Source: Bacteroides caccae (GTDB lineage Bacteria > Bacteroidota > Bacteroidia > Bacteroidales > Bacteroidaceae). Taken from it: a DNA stretch of 64,000 nt. The position numbers and the translations under genes were made by a program. The stretch spans positions 4,506,804-4,570,803 of the forward strand of contig NZ_CP022412.2 in the NCBI RefSeq assembly GCF_002222615.2, in the 5' to 3' direction. The first letter of the stretch is position 1, and the number at the start of each line of letters is the position of its first letter. The notes under the pieces were generated by a model. It was not told where the DNA came from. It was given only the letters and a program-made list of their open reading frames with translations, and did no database searches. Below, piece by piece: positions 17,700 to 26,926 of this stretch.

Positions 17700-18340
17700 T
17701 TAATTTTCTACTATCCACAACCTTAATTGATGTAGGTGTAATTCTTCTGAAGTCATAATCGTTTCAGAACAATAGAAGATGTGATCTATACAGAGCCTCA
17801 GCCATTTATACTTGTAGGTAACACCATAACCACAGCCATTCTCCCCACCAAGAAAGATATGCGAGTGCAAGAAGTCATTCATGTCACCCATTACAATAGG
17901 GGGGAATTTTATTATATCCAGTTGGCTACACATCAGTTTTATCTCTCGCAGACTTTTCTCTTGGCTTTATTTATATCCTGACTAATATCTTCTCCATCTT
18001 CTGAGCTCTCTTCTTCAGTTTCCTCAATACCTTTGTCCACCTTATTACTGCTTACTAAATGGCACATAAACAACCGTACATACCCACTTCCAATTTTTAT
18101 CTCACATCTGTGTATCAAACTCCAACCAAAGAGTGGATATTAAAAGTCTGAACTCTAAGATTATAATCGTTATTACTAGCAAATAGATAAAAGCAATTAC
18201 CTCATTATGGGCATTCAGATATACCGAAAAAAGGTAATAGCACAACAGTAGATAAGAGCAAACATATCATTTCTCCGCATAATCCCCCTCTCACTCCTTT
18301 CAAATATGCAACTAAAACATAGTAACTACGTAGTACCCTC
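17700..18340 (-). pseudogene. Decayed endonuclease/exonuclease/phosphatase family gene
   Basis: Fragments in several minus-strand frames follow the order of an EEP-fold hydrolase. A hydrophobic N-terminal piece lies around 18230-18300, then LRVQTFNIHSLVGV (about 18130-18165), then VRLFMCHLVSSNKVDKG (about 18040-18080). PPIVMGDMNDF (about 17875-17905) and CIDHIFY (about 17770-17790) complete the set. These correspond to the strand-leading N motif, the HL motif, the GDfND motif and the DHI motif. Stops and frameshifts separate them, so the gene is dead. It fills the gap between an epimerase gene and the second PIG-L gene. Confidence 0.6.
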
Positions 18341-18400
18341 ATCAGCACTAATAACGGCCTAAGTAATGTAAAAATATGTGATCCATTTTTGTCATGGAGG

Positions 18401-19276
18401 TTACTTCATAGTTTTCCTAATATCCAGTCCCTTGATTGATTCTTCAAAAGAAACCAACTGATAATCGAAATCATACTTGCTCATTTCTTGAACGTAATAC
18501 GAATCTGCGAACATCTTGCATATCGGCTTTAAGAACATAGCACTCAACCATACCAATGGATTGAAGATTCGGCTAATCCAAATTTTATGACCATGTTCCT
18601 TGGCAAACTGACGCACAATCTCGACTGTATCTGAGTATTCCGCATTTTGGGGAAAGAATGTTCCTACCATTTCACGCAAGACACATTGCTTTACAAATTC
18701 TGCAAGATTATCCACATACAACATAGAACGCTTATTGTGCCAAGCTGGGAAGATAGGGGTCTTTGTAGCCAACCATCCGAGACGAGGAAGATTTCCCTTG
18801 TTTCCAACACCATAAATCATTGGTGGACGCAAGATGCACACTTTGAAAGTGGAACAATCCAACTTATTCAAACCGATTTCAGCTTGCAGCTTGCTGTCAC
18901 CATAGAAGTCATTAGGGCATGGCTTTGTGTCCATAGTTTTTATATCACCTTTCAGCGATTTAGAAGCCTTATACACAATACCGCTACTCATAAAGATAAA
19001 CTGCTTAACACCATGTTCTTTTGCCCATATTGCGATCTCTACTGTAAGGTCAGTATTCACCCTATAGTAAAGAGACTTCATCTCTGGTTTTGGATCAACG
19101 TGAGCAATACCAGCTACATGAAAAACTGCATCATACTTCGTAAAATCAGTAGTCTTCCATACACCATTCATCGTGTCAACAGTATCCACCTGAAATTCCT
19201 CAGGTGTTTTCATCAACCACTTTTCTATACTAGTACCAACAAAACTGTTGGCTCCAGTAATCAATACTTTTTTCAT
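18401..19276 (-). CDS. NAD-dependent epimerase/dehydratase family protein
   Basis: This is a 291-residue extended SDR that probably acts on a nucleotide- or lipid-linked sugar. It has the cofactor loop TGANSFVGTSIE (residues 7-18), the FMSSGIVY serine region and the catalytic YGDSK pair. The C-terminal substrate half is conserved in outline (LRPPMIYGVGNKGNLPRL). It resembles epimerases and reductases that act late in capsule and O-antigen pathways. It follows the ATP-grasp gene by 6 bases. Substrate not assignable. Confidence 0.88.
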   Translation of the reverse strand: MKKVLITGANSFVGTSIEKWLMKTPEEFQVDTVDTMNGVWKTTDFTKYDAVFHVAGIAHVDPKPEMKSLYYRVNTDLTVEIAIWAKEHGVKQFIFMSSGIVYKASKSLKGDIKTMDTKPCPNDFYGDSKLQAEIGLNKLDCSTFKVCILRPPMIYGVGNKGNLPRLGWLATKTPIFPAWHNKRSMLYVDNLAEFVKQCVLREMVGTFFPQNAEYSDTVEIVRQFAKEHGHKIWISRIFNPLVWLSAMFLKPICKMFADSYYVQEMSKYDFDYQLVSFEESIKGLDIRKTMK

Positions 19277-19282
19277 ATTCGT

Positions 19283-20449
19283 TTATCTTTTTACACCCGA
19301 TTTTGCCTTACGAAACTCCGAATCCATCTGCTTCTTGAAGTTCCCCCAACTTCCCATAAGGAAAGCCTTAAAGTCACCACAAATCCAATCTTGATAATAC
19401 AAATCTTTACCAAAAAACTTGAACCAAGATGGTGTTGTTCTGAAACGGTTATGACTTTTGAGAAACCAAAGCACATCAAAGCCCAAATGACGTAACCTCT
19501 TGCCACTCTCATACTTATACTCACGTAATGGTTTGCCTACAGTCATATCCGCAATCATAGTTGCATAGTCCATTCCGCTCTTAAAAGCCGAACGTACACA
19601 TGCCGGAATTCGAGGGTTGATTTCCATGATTAGTAACTGCTTCGTCTGCGGGTCCTCAATCAGGTCAAAGTCAGCAAACCCAACCCAACCAATCGTTTTC
19701 AAGACTTTACCACAAATAGTAGCAATCTCCGGATCGTCAATTGTCACGTTACAGCAACTCGATCCACCATTTACAGGATAATACCTTTGCTTCCAAATCA
19801 CAGATGAATATGCCACATCACCTTTTATATCAGTCATAATCTGCACCTTCACCTGTCTGCCCCCCTCCTTTATAAACTGTTGCAGATGACAGTTTCCATA
19901 ACCAGCATGTATCTCGGGATATACATTCTTCAGTTCCTCAAAGTTATTCACCAAGATCATTCCTCTGCCACCACTCGTCAAGTTTGGCTTCAATAGTCCG
20001 GGATAAAAAAAATCTTTCAAAATATCTTCCGAACAACAATCCCATCCCTTCAAGTCAACAGTTTTCGGACACGGAAAACCATTCTTCTGACACACATGCA
20101 TCAGGTTATTCTTATCATAACCCTTCTCAAAAATCTCCCTCGAAGGCATCATTACCCCCGTCAATTTCTGTAGTTCCTCTTTATGGAAACTCATAAACTC
20201 TGCCGAAGTATCACTAGTCGGAATCAACACATCAAACTTATGTTCCTTTAGAAACTTGAGCATAAACTCCGCATATTCCTTCTTGTTGCTATTCACACCC
20301 AGATATCGTTCATCGGCAAACTTCGTGTGATAACCATATTCATTCTTATCGTCACAGATTACTGCTACCTCATACCCACTTTTCTTCAGGCATTCTGCTA
20401 TCGCCATAGCATGAGCAGCACCTCCGTCTAATATCAAAACTTTCTTCAT
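19283..20449 (-). CDS. ATP-grasp ligase of carbamoyl-phosphate-synthase type
   Basis: This 388-residue protein has an N-terminal Rossmann-like domain (KVLILDGGAAHAMAIAECLK) and a central ATP-grasp fold (PGLLKPNLTSGGRGMILVNN and the metal-binding LLIMEINPRIPACV). It should couple a carboxylate to an amine or another nucleophile using ATP. In capsule loci such enzymes can attach amino acids or similar groups to sugars; that role here is inference. It lies between the hexapeptide acyltransferase and the SDR at 18401. Confidence 0.85.
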   Translation of the reverse strand: MKKVLILDGGAAHAMAIAECLKKSGYEVAVICDDKNEYGYHTKFADERYLGVNSNKKEYAEFMLKFLKEHKFDVLIPTSDTSAEFMSFHKEELQKLTGVMMPSREIFEKGYDKNNLMHVCQKNGFPCPKTVDLKGWDCCSEDILKDFFYPGLLKPNLTSGGRGMILVNNFEELKNVYPEIHAGYGNCHLQQFIKEGGRQVKVQIMTDIKGDVAYSSVIWKQRYYPVNGGSSCCNVTIDDPEIATICGKVLKTIGWVGFADFDLIEDPQTKQLLIMEINPRIPACVRSAFKSGMDYATMIADMTVGKPLREYKYESGKRLRHLGFDVLWFLKSHNRFRTTPSWFKFFGKDLYYQDWICGDFKAFLMGSWGNFKKQMDSEFRKAKSGVKR

Positions 20450-20479
20450 ATAGAACCTTTCTTACTTTCTATACATTCC

Positions 20480-21061
20480 TTACTTTGCATCAGCACCATC
20501 TCTATACTTCAGCACTTTTGCAGGCACACCACCAACAATAGCATATGGAGGCACATCCTTATTTACCACAGCACCAGCAGCTATGACAGCACCTTTACCG
20601 ATGGTTACACCAGAGAGTATAATACTACCACCACCAACCCACACATCATCTTCCACTACAATAGGAGCATCCATATAGTCCTGCTCCTTGGTCGGAACAT
20701 CTGTTGTGTAGAGCCCATGATTAAAAGCCATGAACATCACGTTCACACCTGTATGCACATAGTTACCGATGGTAATACTACCATTGGGACCTTTTCCTGG
20801 CTGAAGCAGGTTGTTATGGTTGATCAGACAGTTATCACCTATCTTCACATTCTGACCGTAACGGATAATAGCCGTTGGATGAACATTGGTATTCTTACCC
20901 ACCTTCATATACCTTCTGTCACTTGCCATGTTTATCACTTGGTAAGCCCAAAGGTTCAGTCGCCATTTCCAGAAAGTAGACGAAAGCAACGTGTAAATTA
21001 TTTCTTTTACACGCTCGCCCCTTGATGGTTTTACATATTTATATCTCTGTGGTTCAAACAT
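20480..21061 (-). CDS. Hexapeptide-repeat O/N-acyltransferase
   Basis: This is a 193-residue left-handed beta-helix acetyltransferase. The hexapeptide repeats are visible through VGKNTNVHPTAIIRYGQNVK, VKIGDNCLINHNN and VEDDVWVGGGSIILSGVTIG. The closing loop VNKDVPPYAIVGGVPAKVLK and the histidine in FMAFNHGLY match the WcaF/maltose-acetyltransferase group. It probably acetylates a capsule sugar with acetyl-CoA. It is adjacent to the CapA-like gene (gap of 12 bases) and the ATP-grasp gene (30 bases). Confidence 0.88.
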   Translation of the reverse strand: MFEPQRYKYVKPSRGERVKEIIYTLLSSTFWKWRLNLWAYQVINMASDRRYMKVGKNTNVHPTAIIRYGQNVKIGDNCLINHNNLLQPGKGPNGSITIGNYVHTGVNVMFMAFNHGLYTTDVPTKEQDYMDAPIVVEDDVWVGGGSIILSGVTIGKGAVIAAGAVVNKDVPPYAIVGGVPAKVLKYRDGADAK

Positions 21062-21073
21062 ATAGTATATTGT

Positions 21074-22213
21074 TTACTGTTTGAATAAATCTTCGTCTTT
21101 GAATTTCTTTCTGTCTGCTTTAATGGCATCATCATCACGCCTGTCTTTAGAGCGGTCTTTCGACACCCATGTAAACATACGCAATACTTCCTCGAAACGC
21201 ATTCCCACCATCTTCAACATGCCACTCACACCTCTCTGCTTCATCAGGAAATGTAGAGTACTCATGGTGTGGCTGAGCATCTCTTTCTTATACTGAATCT
21301 TGAAGAACTTCTGATAATCTGTAGCATGCACTTTAAGATCAGCAGACACCTTTTCGAAACTCTTACGCATCTCTGCATCTGTTTTGGAATCAGGGGAAAC
21401 AGTCAAGTAGTTCATATCTATCATAGCCGGTATGATGTCCCATGCCTTAACCTTTCTTCCTTCAATCTCCAGCTTCAATGCTGCCGACTGTCGTCTTCTG
21501 AATGAATTACCGTCCATCACGAAGTCACCCAGACTGTAGAATATTGGTTTATCCTTATATACCTCCATACCACCAAGGCAATGTGAATGAACTGTTACCA
21601 CAATGTCAGCACCATTATCCACACACTCATGCAAATAATTCTTTGTGAACGGATTCGGGTAACGAGTGAACAACATACCTATATGGACATACAGTATCAC
21701 ACAATAATCCTCGTTATGATATTTCTGGAGCACATCCATAACCGCCTGATCGCCTACACGAAGAGTTTTCCATTCACAATCCTCGGCAAATGGGATATTC
21801 AGCATATCAGTAGCTACAACAACGGCAATCTTCTCACCATTCTGCTCAAATACAAAAGGCTCGTATTCTCTATTGAAAATACCATTGTGTTTGAAGCCTT
21901 TCTGCTCCAATATTTCAATAGTCTCTGTTATTCCCTCTGTACCACAGTCAGTAATATGGTTATTCGAAAGAATGAAAGCATCAATCCACTTCAACTCATC
22001 CAATGTATCCGGATTACCCCTAAACTGTAAGTGATCTCCCTCGGTTTGTGACTTATAAACAACAGGCGATTCCAGATTGGCAAACACCCAATCAGCTCCT
22101 TCTTTTATCTTGTCACGCAATGTTGATTCTACAATAGGATTCTTCTGCTTACCATAGCGTTGTCCTATCACACGACCTAACATTACATCACCAATGAACG
22201 ATATTTTATTCAT
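21074..22213 (-). CDS. CapA-family (PGA_cap) protein
   Basis: This 379-residue protein shows the CapA metallophosphatase-like fold. It has FIGDVMLGRVIG at the N-terminus, LESPVV, then ILSNNHITDCGTEGI, VHSHCLGGMEVY and FYSLGDFVMDGN. CapA proteins take part in poly-gamma-glutamate capsule formation and also occur in polysaccharide loci, where their reaction is unknown. There is no obvious signal peptide, so the cellular site is unclear. Its start overlaps the end of the WecG-like gene by 8 bases, so the two are co-translated. Confidence 0.87.
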   Translation of the reverse strand: MNKISFIGDVMLGRVIGQRYGKQKNPIVESTLRDKIKEGADWVFANLESPVVYKSQTEGDHLQFRGNPDTLDELKWIDAFILSNNHITDCGTEGITETIEILEQKGFKHNGIFNREYEPFVFEQNGEKIAVVVATDMLNIPFAEDCEWKTLRVGDQAVMDVLQKYHNEDYCVILYVHIGMLFTRYPNPFTKNYLHECVDNGADIVVTVHSHCLGGMEVYKDKPIFYSLGDFVMDGNSFRRRQSAALKLEIEGRKVKAWDIIPAMIDMNYLTVSPDSKTDAEMRKSFEKVSADLKVHATDYQKFFKIQYKKEMLSHTMSTLHFLMKQRGVSGMLKMVGMRFEEVLRMFTWVSKDRSKDRRDDDAIKADRKKFKDEDLFKQ

Positions 22214-22979
22214 AATACTTCTTGCCGGTTAATCTTCTGAACATAATCTGAACTACGTAAGCACCAAGGAAGAAGAATGTTTCTAGATACCACCAAAGGG
22301 CACTACCTAAGCTTACCTTTCTTGTAAAAACACCAGCAATTCCCATCTTCTGAGCCCACTTTGGAGCCCCTTGTACAGAACCAGTAAGCAAACGGAAAGC
22401 ACGCCCCACACCAATAGCAACCACCTTATTGGTATGAGTGCATAGTATCTGATCAAACTGGTCCTGTTTAGGTGCTCTCATAGCTGTCCATACGATATTA
22501 GCTCCGGACCCTTCAAGTCTCTTTGCAATCCCATTGTAGTCAAATTCCTCAACTGCACAGAATGGCAATGCCTCTGCACCTACTATGTTGGCATGATACT
22601 GCTCATTGTTCAGCCTCAGGATATCTGCAATCACATCCTCCGTATCACCAAGCAAATAATGCTTACACTTTGGATTAGCTTCACTCAGCATACTCATGAA
22701 TAAAGCAGGACCATTAGTGCACTCGATATTCTTCAATCCCCACATTTTTCCAAGCCAAGTCAAAGGAGTACCGTCTGGCAGATTCATAAAACTACCATCC
22801 ATCAATTTCTTGTATTGGTAATCCTTACCGGCAAAACGGATCATACGCATGTTAGATACACAGATATAACCACTTTTACCTGTAACTACAGCATCAGTTA
22901 TCTTGTTTATGGTCTCCTTAGGATTCGTTACTGAAATCTTAGTAGAACCAATTCTAAAGAAATCTTGTTGATTATTCAT
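22206..22979 (-). CDS. WecG/TagA/CpsF-family glycosyltransferase (GT26)
   Basis: This is a 257-residue cytoplasmic glycosyltransferase that typically adds the second sugar to an undecaprenyl-linked primer. The family signature is visible in VSNMRMIRFAGKD, LPDGTPLTWLGKMWG, then NIVWTAMRAPKQDQF and VGRAFRLLTGSVQGAPKW. I chose the ATG at 22979 because the upstream alternative adds 16 residues with no match. Upstream is a fossil zone, and downstream it overlaps the CapA-like gene by 8 bases. Confidence 0.92.
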   Translation of the reverse strand: MNNQQDFFRIGSTKISVTNPKETINKITDAVVTGKSGYICVSNMRMIRFAGKDYQYKKLMDGSFMNLPDGTPLTWLGKMWGLKNIECTNGPALFMSMLSEANPKCKHYLLGDTEDVIADILRLNNEQYHANIVGAEALPFCAVEEFDYNGIAKRLEGSGANIVWTAMRAPKQDQFDQILCTHTNKVVAIGVGRAFRLLTGSVQGAPKWAQKMGIAGVFTRKVSLGSALWWYLETFFFLGAYVVQIMFRRLTGKKYYE

Positions 22980-23103
22980 ATCTAATAATTGTTTATTGTA
23001 ATTAGGTAGTGATTTCACTCCATACATCCTAAGTTTCCCCTGTCCTGAGCAAGCAGAAGGACCGAAGGACGGATTCCTCTATTCAATCATACCTGCTTAT
23101 CCA

Positions 23104-23490
23104 TTATAGTTTATTGTACTCTTCAATAGCTTTCTCCAAAATCATCAATGTCCTCTGCAAGTCCTCCTTGCAAAGCACATAAACAAGTCGTATCTGATTC
23201 TTTCCTAATTCCGGATTGGCATAGAAACCTAGTAGGAGCCATCATAATTACCTCCCCCATTATAGGTAACTTTTTGATACCCGAAGATTTTATACTAAAT
23301 GTCTTCTCATCTACATAACAGAAATCAGACAAACACCAAGCACAGAACTTCTCAACATCATCTACAGGAAATTTGGCAACGGTATAGAATACTCTCATTG
23401 GTATAGGAGTATAACAGCCTTGAATGCGATTCACTTTCTTCAACACATCCAGTGCTTTCTGAGGCGTAGGTAAATCCGGCTGACCAATTC
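23104..23490 (-). pseudogene. Internally deleted and frameshifted PLP aminotransferase remnant (AspC-like)
   Basis: Near 23485 the frame reads GQPDLPTPQKALDVLKKVNR, the N-terminal signature of class I/II pyridoxal-phosphate aminotransferases. It runs straight into a C-terminal-domain stretch (GCYTPIPMRVFYTVAKF, then DDVEKFCAWCLSDF). A frameshift near 23240 moves the end into another frame, GFYANPELGKNQIRLVYVLC through AIEEYNKL to a stop at 23104. The large middle domain with the PLP lysine is missing. It is a fossil sitting between the WecG-like and ATP-grasp genes. Confidence 0.75.
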
Positions 23491-23604
23491 AGTCAATATA
23501 TCTTCACGCCCTCATCCTCTGTTTTGTAGGACTTTATCACATACCCTACGAAATAAAGAAAATTATTTTATCTAATAATCTAAGATACTATCTAGATAGA
23601 TTCT

Positions 23605-24525
23605 TTATGAATTATACTTTTCTGGGAGTTTCAGCCATTCACCAAATTTGCAGTTCCAATCTTGAGGATCAAATGGAGCCATTCCACTCCAATGAAAAAA
23701 TGTCATCTCTCCAAAATAAATATGACCATCTATATCATAAAAGTCGACTCTGACATGAGGCATGCCGGCAGACAATATCTTAGCTAGTCTTTTCATTTCT
23801 TCGAAACCATTAGGACATGGTATCGGCTTAGTTGCATTAGGGTGTCCTCCTCTGAATGGAAGATGTTTGAAATCCATATCGAAGAAATCAAATTTTGTCT
23901 CTTCGTTTTTATCCTGTCGATCAGAAGCAATAAATAAAGCCTTTGGTTCACCATTGAAACAGAAGAACTTAAAATCCTTCAACTCTCCAGTCTCATCTTC
24001 CATATATTCCTCTGCAATGATTCTAGGCTTGACATCCTTATATGGCCACTCTCTAGAGAAATAAAAGAAATTTGATTTTAAAGAAGCCTCTATTTTTCTT
24101 TTGGCTTCTATTTTATTCAACTGAGATTTATCCTTGCATATAACAAGTCCTCCACTATCGTGAGTGCATTTTAACACAAATTGATTTGGAAGCGTATTGA
24201 AATCAATATCGTCAAAATTATCCCAGACACCAAGAGTTTTGATAATATGCTCTTCGCCTATCTGTTTTGCTATTATTGGCTTTACTTCGTACTTATCAAC
24301 CAGTGCTGTATATTCTGGTCTTCTGTTATATAGTTTAAGCCACTGAAGCTTCTCGTTATACTTTTGAGGATTATCCAGATTCAATTTCTCTCTCAATATA
24401 CGCCTATATTGGATTTTAAGATACAGTTTATCTGACAGTAACCTGCCAACATGTGTCCTTGTTATTAGTTCCCAAAGCACTTTATAACCAAAGTTCTCTG
24501 TATATTTATGAAAGGGATTATTCAT
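23605..24525 (-). CDS. TupA-like ATP-grasp protein
   Basis: This protein of about 306 residues belongs to the TupA-like ATP-grasp group, often found in capsule loci and sometimes labelled glycosyltransferase. Visible features are LNNPQKYNEKLQWLKLY-type (here NLDNPQKYNEKLQWLKLYN), PNQFVLKCTHDSGG (ATP loop), RIIAEEYMED and the C-terminal VRVDFYDIDGHIYFGEMTF, which carries metal-binding acids. It presumably ligates an amino acid or similar group; no substrate can be named. Two starts are possible: the ATG at 24525 overlaps the upstream gene by 8 bases, and the ATG at 24540 adds 5 residues. Confidence 0.85.
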   Translation of the reverse strand: MNNPFHKYTENFGYKVLWELITRTHVGRLLSDKLYLKIQYRRILREKLNLDNPQKYNEKLQWLKLYNRRPEYTALVDKYEVKPIIAKQIGEEHIIKTLGVWDNFDDIDFNTLPNQFVLKCTHDSGGLVICKDKSQLNKIEAKRKIEASLKSNFFYFSREWPYKDVKPRIIAEEYMEDETGELKDFKFFCFNGEPKALFIASDRQDKNEETKFDFFDMDFKHLPFRGGHPNATKPIPCPNGFEEMKRLAKILSAGMPHVRVDFYDIDGHIYFGEMTFFHWSGMAPFDPQDWNCKFGEWLKLPEKYNS

Positions 24526-25771
24526 TTTGCCAAATATCATTATATATGTTGATAGCCTGATTGTATATACTTTCAGGGTTATAATTGTTTACCGCTTCTT
24601 CGTAGGCATTATCCGTTAATTGTTTTCTATACTCTTCGTTATCAATAATTTTCACAAGTTCATTTGCAAATGCTTCAACATTGCCATCTTCAACTAAATC
24701 AAGACATTCTTTCCGGATATTGAAATATGGAACACCTCCAACTCTATACGCTACTATTGGAAGATGCATAAACATTGATTCGCGTATTGTGTTGGGCGAA
24801 ACATCATTATGTGAAGGAAATGCTAACACTTTTGAACTTGCTGCAATTTTATATACATCATCATGATTATCTAGGAATCCCGTAAACTCTATTAAATCTG
24901 CAACATCTTCTTTGGTTATAAGTCTATCAAGACGTTCTTTATATTCTTCGACAGCTCGTCCGACAACAATTGTTTTTAAGTGTCTTCCTTGCTTTTTTAG
25001 ATATGATATAGCTTGAATAAGATCTTCAATACCCTTGTCTTTGTTTATTCGTGCATAGAATACTACATCATATTTCTTGTCCATCTGATGGCAATCAAAA
25101 GGTGGGATCTTGGTTATAGCCGACAGGACATATTTTTTTTGTCCGTTTTCAAATGGCTCAAAACCATAATCCAAACCATAGTTAGTGACATATTTAACCT
25201 TAGTATTAATCATTTTCTCATACCTAATACGATATCGAGCATTTTGGTTTAAAAAATAGCTGGTTGACATCTTCAACAAATAAGCATATCCTTGAACACT
25301 TAATAGAACCGGTATTTTTGAGTCCAAATATGGAAGAATACCAACAGAATAGTCTGGGTTTTCAGATCCATACAGATGGATTAAGTCAGGATTTATTGTG
25401 TTAATAATTGCAGGAATCTTCTTTTTAGGTAATGCAAAATCTGTAAATAAGTTAACTGTACGTTCTGCCACTTTGTGAGGTTCATCGTGTTTTATGAACA
25501 ATCTTACAAACGGAAATACGCAACTACACAAGAACTTTGGAGCATAATTAAAAAAGTGGAAATAAATACCATCTTTTTGGGTATCTACATCTGTATTAGA
25601 TGCAAAATTTGGTGCTACAACATGCAATTCAACATCATTCTTATTTTTAAACAAATTTATTGTTTCTTGAACCCATGGTTGAAGTTCTCGGAAATAGTGT
25701 TTACTCCCTAGCATCTCTTTGGTATCCGAACTCCAATACATACTCAAAAGTACGACTTTCTTCTTTCCCAT
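24518..25771 (-). CDS. Glycosyltransferase family 4
   Basis: This is a 417-residue GT-B fold glycosyltransferase. The N-terminal half binds the acceptor. The C-terminal half shows the donor-site features DVVFYARINKDKGIEDLIQA, LIEFTGFLDNHDDVYKIAAS and FPSHNDVSPNTIRESMFM followed by LPIVAYRVGGVP, the family E-x7-E region. It probably adds one sugar to the lipid-linked capsule repeat unit in the cytoplasm. It lies 7 bases after the nucleotidyltransferase and overlaps the TupA-like gene. Confidence 0.93.
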   Translation of the reverse strand: MGKKKVVLLSMYWSSDTKEMLGSKHYFRELQPWVQETINLFKNKNDVELHVVAPNFASNTDVDTQKDGIYFHFFNYAPKFLCSCVFPFVRLFIKHDEPHKVAERTVNLFTDFALPKKKIPAIINTINPDLIHLYGSENPDYSVGILPYLDSKIPVLLSVQGYAYLLKMSTSYFLNQNARYRIRYEKMINTKVKYVTNYGLDYGFEPFENGQKKYVLSAITKIPPFDCHQMDKKYDVVFYARINKDKGIEDLIQAISYLKKQGRHLKTIVVGRAVEEYKERLDRLITKEDVADLIEFTGFLDNHDDVYKIAASSKVLAFPSHNDVSPNTIRESMFMHLPIVAYRVGGVPYFNIRKECLDLVEDGNVEAFANELVKIIDNEEYRKQLTDNAYEEAVNNYNPESIYNQAINIYNDIWQNE

Positions 25772-25778
25772 AATTTTA

Positions 25779-26843
25779 CTACAATACCTTTATCATTTTT
25801 AAATATTCGGGCCATTCACCCATATCTTTCCATGAATCTTCACTAACAGGGAAGCAACCGACACGACCTCCACAAGCCTTAACTTTCTCCATCAAATGGG
25901 TGATGTGGAAGAACTCTCCCTCGGGGATCTCATCAATCAATTCAGGATTGAGAATATATACACCAGAGTTTACCATATAGGTATGTTCTGGCTTTTCCTT
26001 CAAATTAACCATCAAGCCGTCTTCACCTGTTTCGATAACACCATAAGGAATCTTGAAACTTTTAACCATTGTTACAATAGTCATATCATTATGGTTGTTG
26101 GTATGATAGTCGTACACATCACGATAGTCCTGTTCGTTGATGCTATCACAGTTGCTCACGAAGAATGGAGTAGTTATCTTTCCCTTCAAAAGCGATACAC
26201 TACCGATAGTTCCAAGAGGCTTGTCCTCCATGAAGAATTCAATATCGTACTTATGATCAAGCTGAGAAAGGTAATACTCCATCATATCTGCCTTGTAGTT
26301 GACAGACATATAGAACTTATGACAGCCAATACCCTCAAACTGATCCATAATAACCTCAAGGATAGTCTTGTCGCCCACTGGTACAAGTGGTTTAGGGATT
26401 ACGTTGGTGATTGGCTTTAAACGAGTACCCTTACCTCCTGCCATGATAACTACAGGCAAGTCTATTTTTTCGCGAACCTCAGCTTGAGTAGTACCCTCAA
26501 ACACATCTGTCCAAAAGAGAACCTGGATGATCTCTCCATTATCGTTGAGGATAGGCATGCAGTCAATCTGCTCCTTGAACATAATTGCTTTGATGTTTTC
26601 AATATCATCCCTTTCGTTTGCATAAATCTTATCACGATCAAGGATGTTGTTCACTTTGGTGGTCATCAATACATTCTTGATGATGGCACGCTGGATGTCG
26701 CCAATAGTAAGGATACAATCAAATCTGCCTCCATCAAAAACAAACAAGAGTTTGGTATGGCACTCATCCATCTTCCTAAGAGCAGAAATCATTGTGATGT
26801 CAGCACTAATGATCCAGTCTTGTATTTTTCTGAGATTGCTCAT
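25779..26843 (-). CDS. CBS-domain nucleotidyltransferase (sugar-1-phosphate NDP transferase)
   Basis: A 354-residue protein. It has two N-terminal CBS motifs (residues about 10-115) followed by an NTP-transferase domain. That domain has VVIMAGGKGTRLKPITNVIP (signature loop) and FFVSNCDSINEQDY (metal site). The layout matches PtmE-like enzymes that make GDP-activated amino sugars for legionaminic acid in other bacteria. I cannot say which nucleotide is used here. The start at 26843 was chosen because the upstream extension lacks similarity. It works with the DegT aminotransferase and dehydratase nearby (inference). Confidence 0.88.
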   Translation of the reverse strand: MSNLRKIQDWIISADITMISALRKMDECHTKLLFVFDGGRFDCILTIGDIQRAIIKNVLMTTKVNNILDRDKIYANERDDIENIKAIMFKEQIDCMPILNDNGEIIQVLFWTDVFEGTTQAEVREKIDLPVVIMAGGKGTRLKPITNVIPKPLVPVGDKTILEVIMDQFEGIGCHKFYMSVNYKADMMEYYLSQLDHKYDIEFFMEDKPLGTIGSVSLLKGKITTPFFVSNCDSINEQDYRDVYDYHTNNHNDMTIVTMVKSFKIPYGVIETGEDGLMVNLKEKPEHTYMVNSGVYILNPELIDEIPEGEFFHITHLMEKVKACGGRVGCFPVSEDSWKDMGEWPEYLKMIKVL

Positions 26844-26926
26844 TATATTATTGCCATGAATGATTCGAAGGTTCAAAAGGTTATACTCACAAATCCCTCG
26901 AACGCTTCGAACACATTAAATAGAAT

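Noticed and set aside
18647..19495. 282-codon frame on the plus strand across the epimerase and ATP-grasp genes
   Set aside because: It is antisense to two well-supported genes, its composition is unusual (rich in His, Cys and Ile), and no motif is visible.
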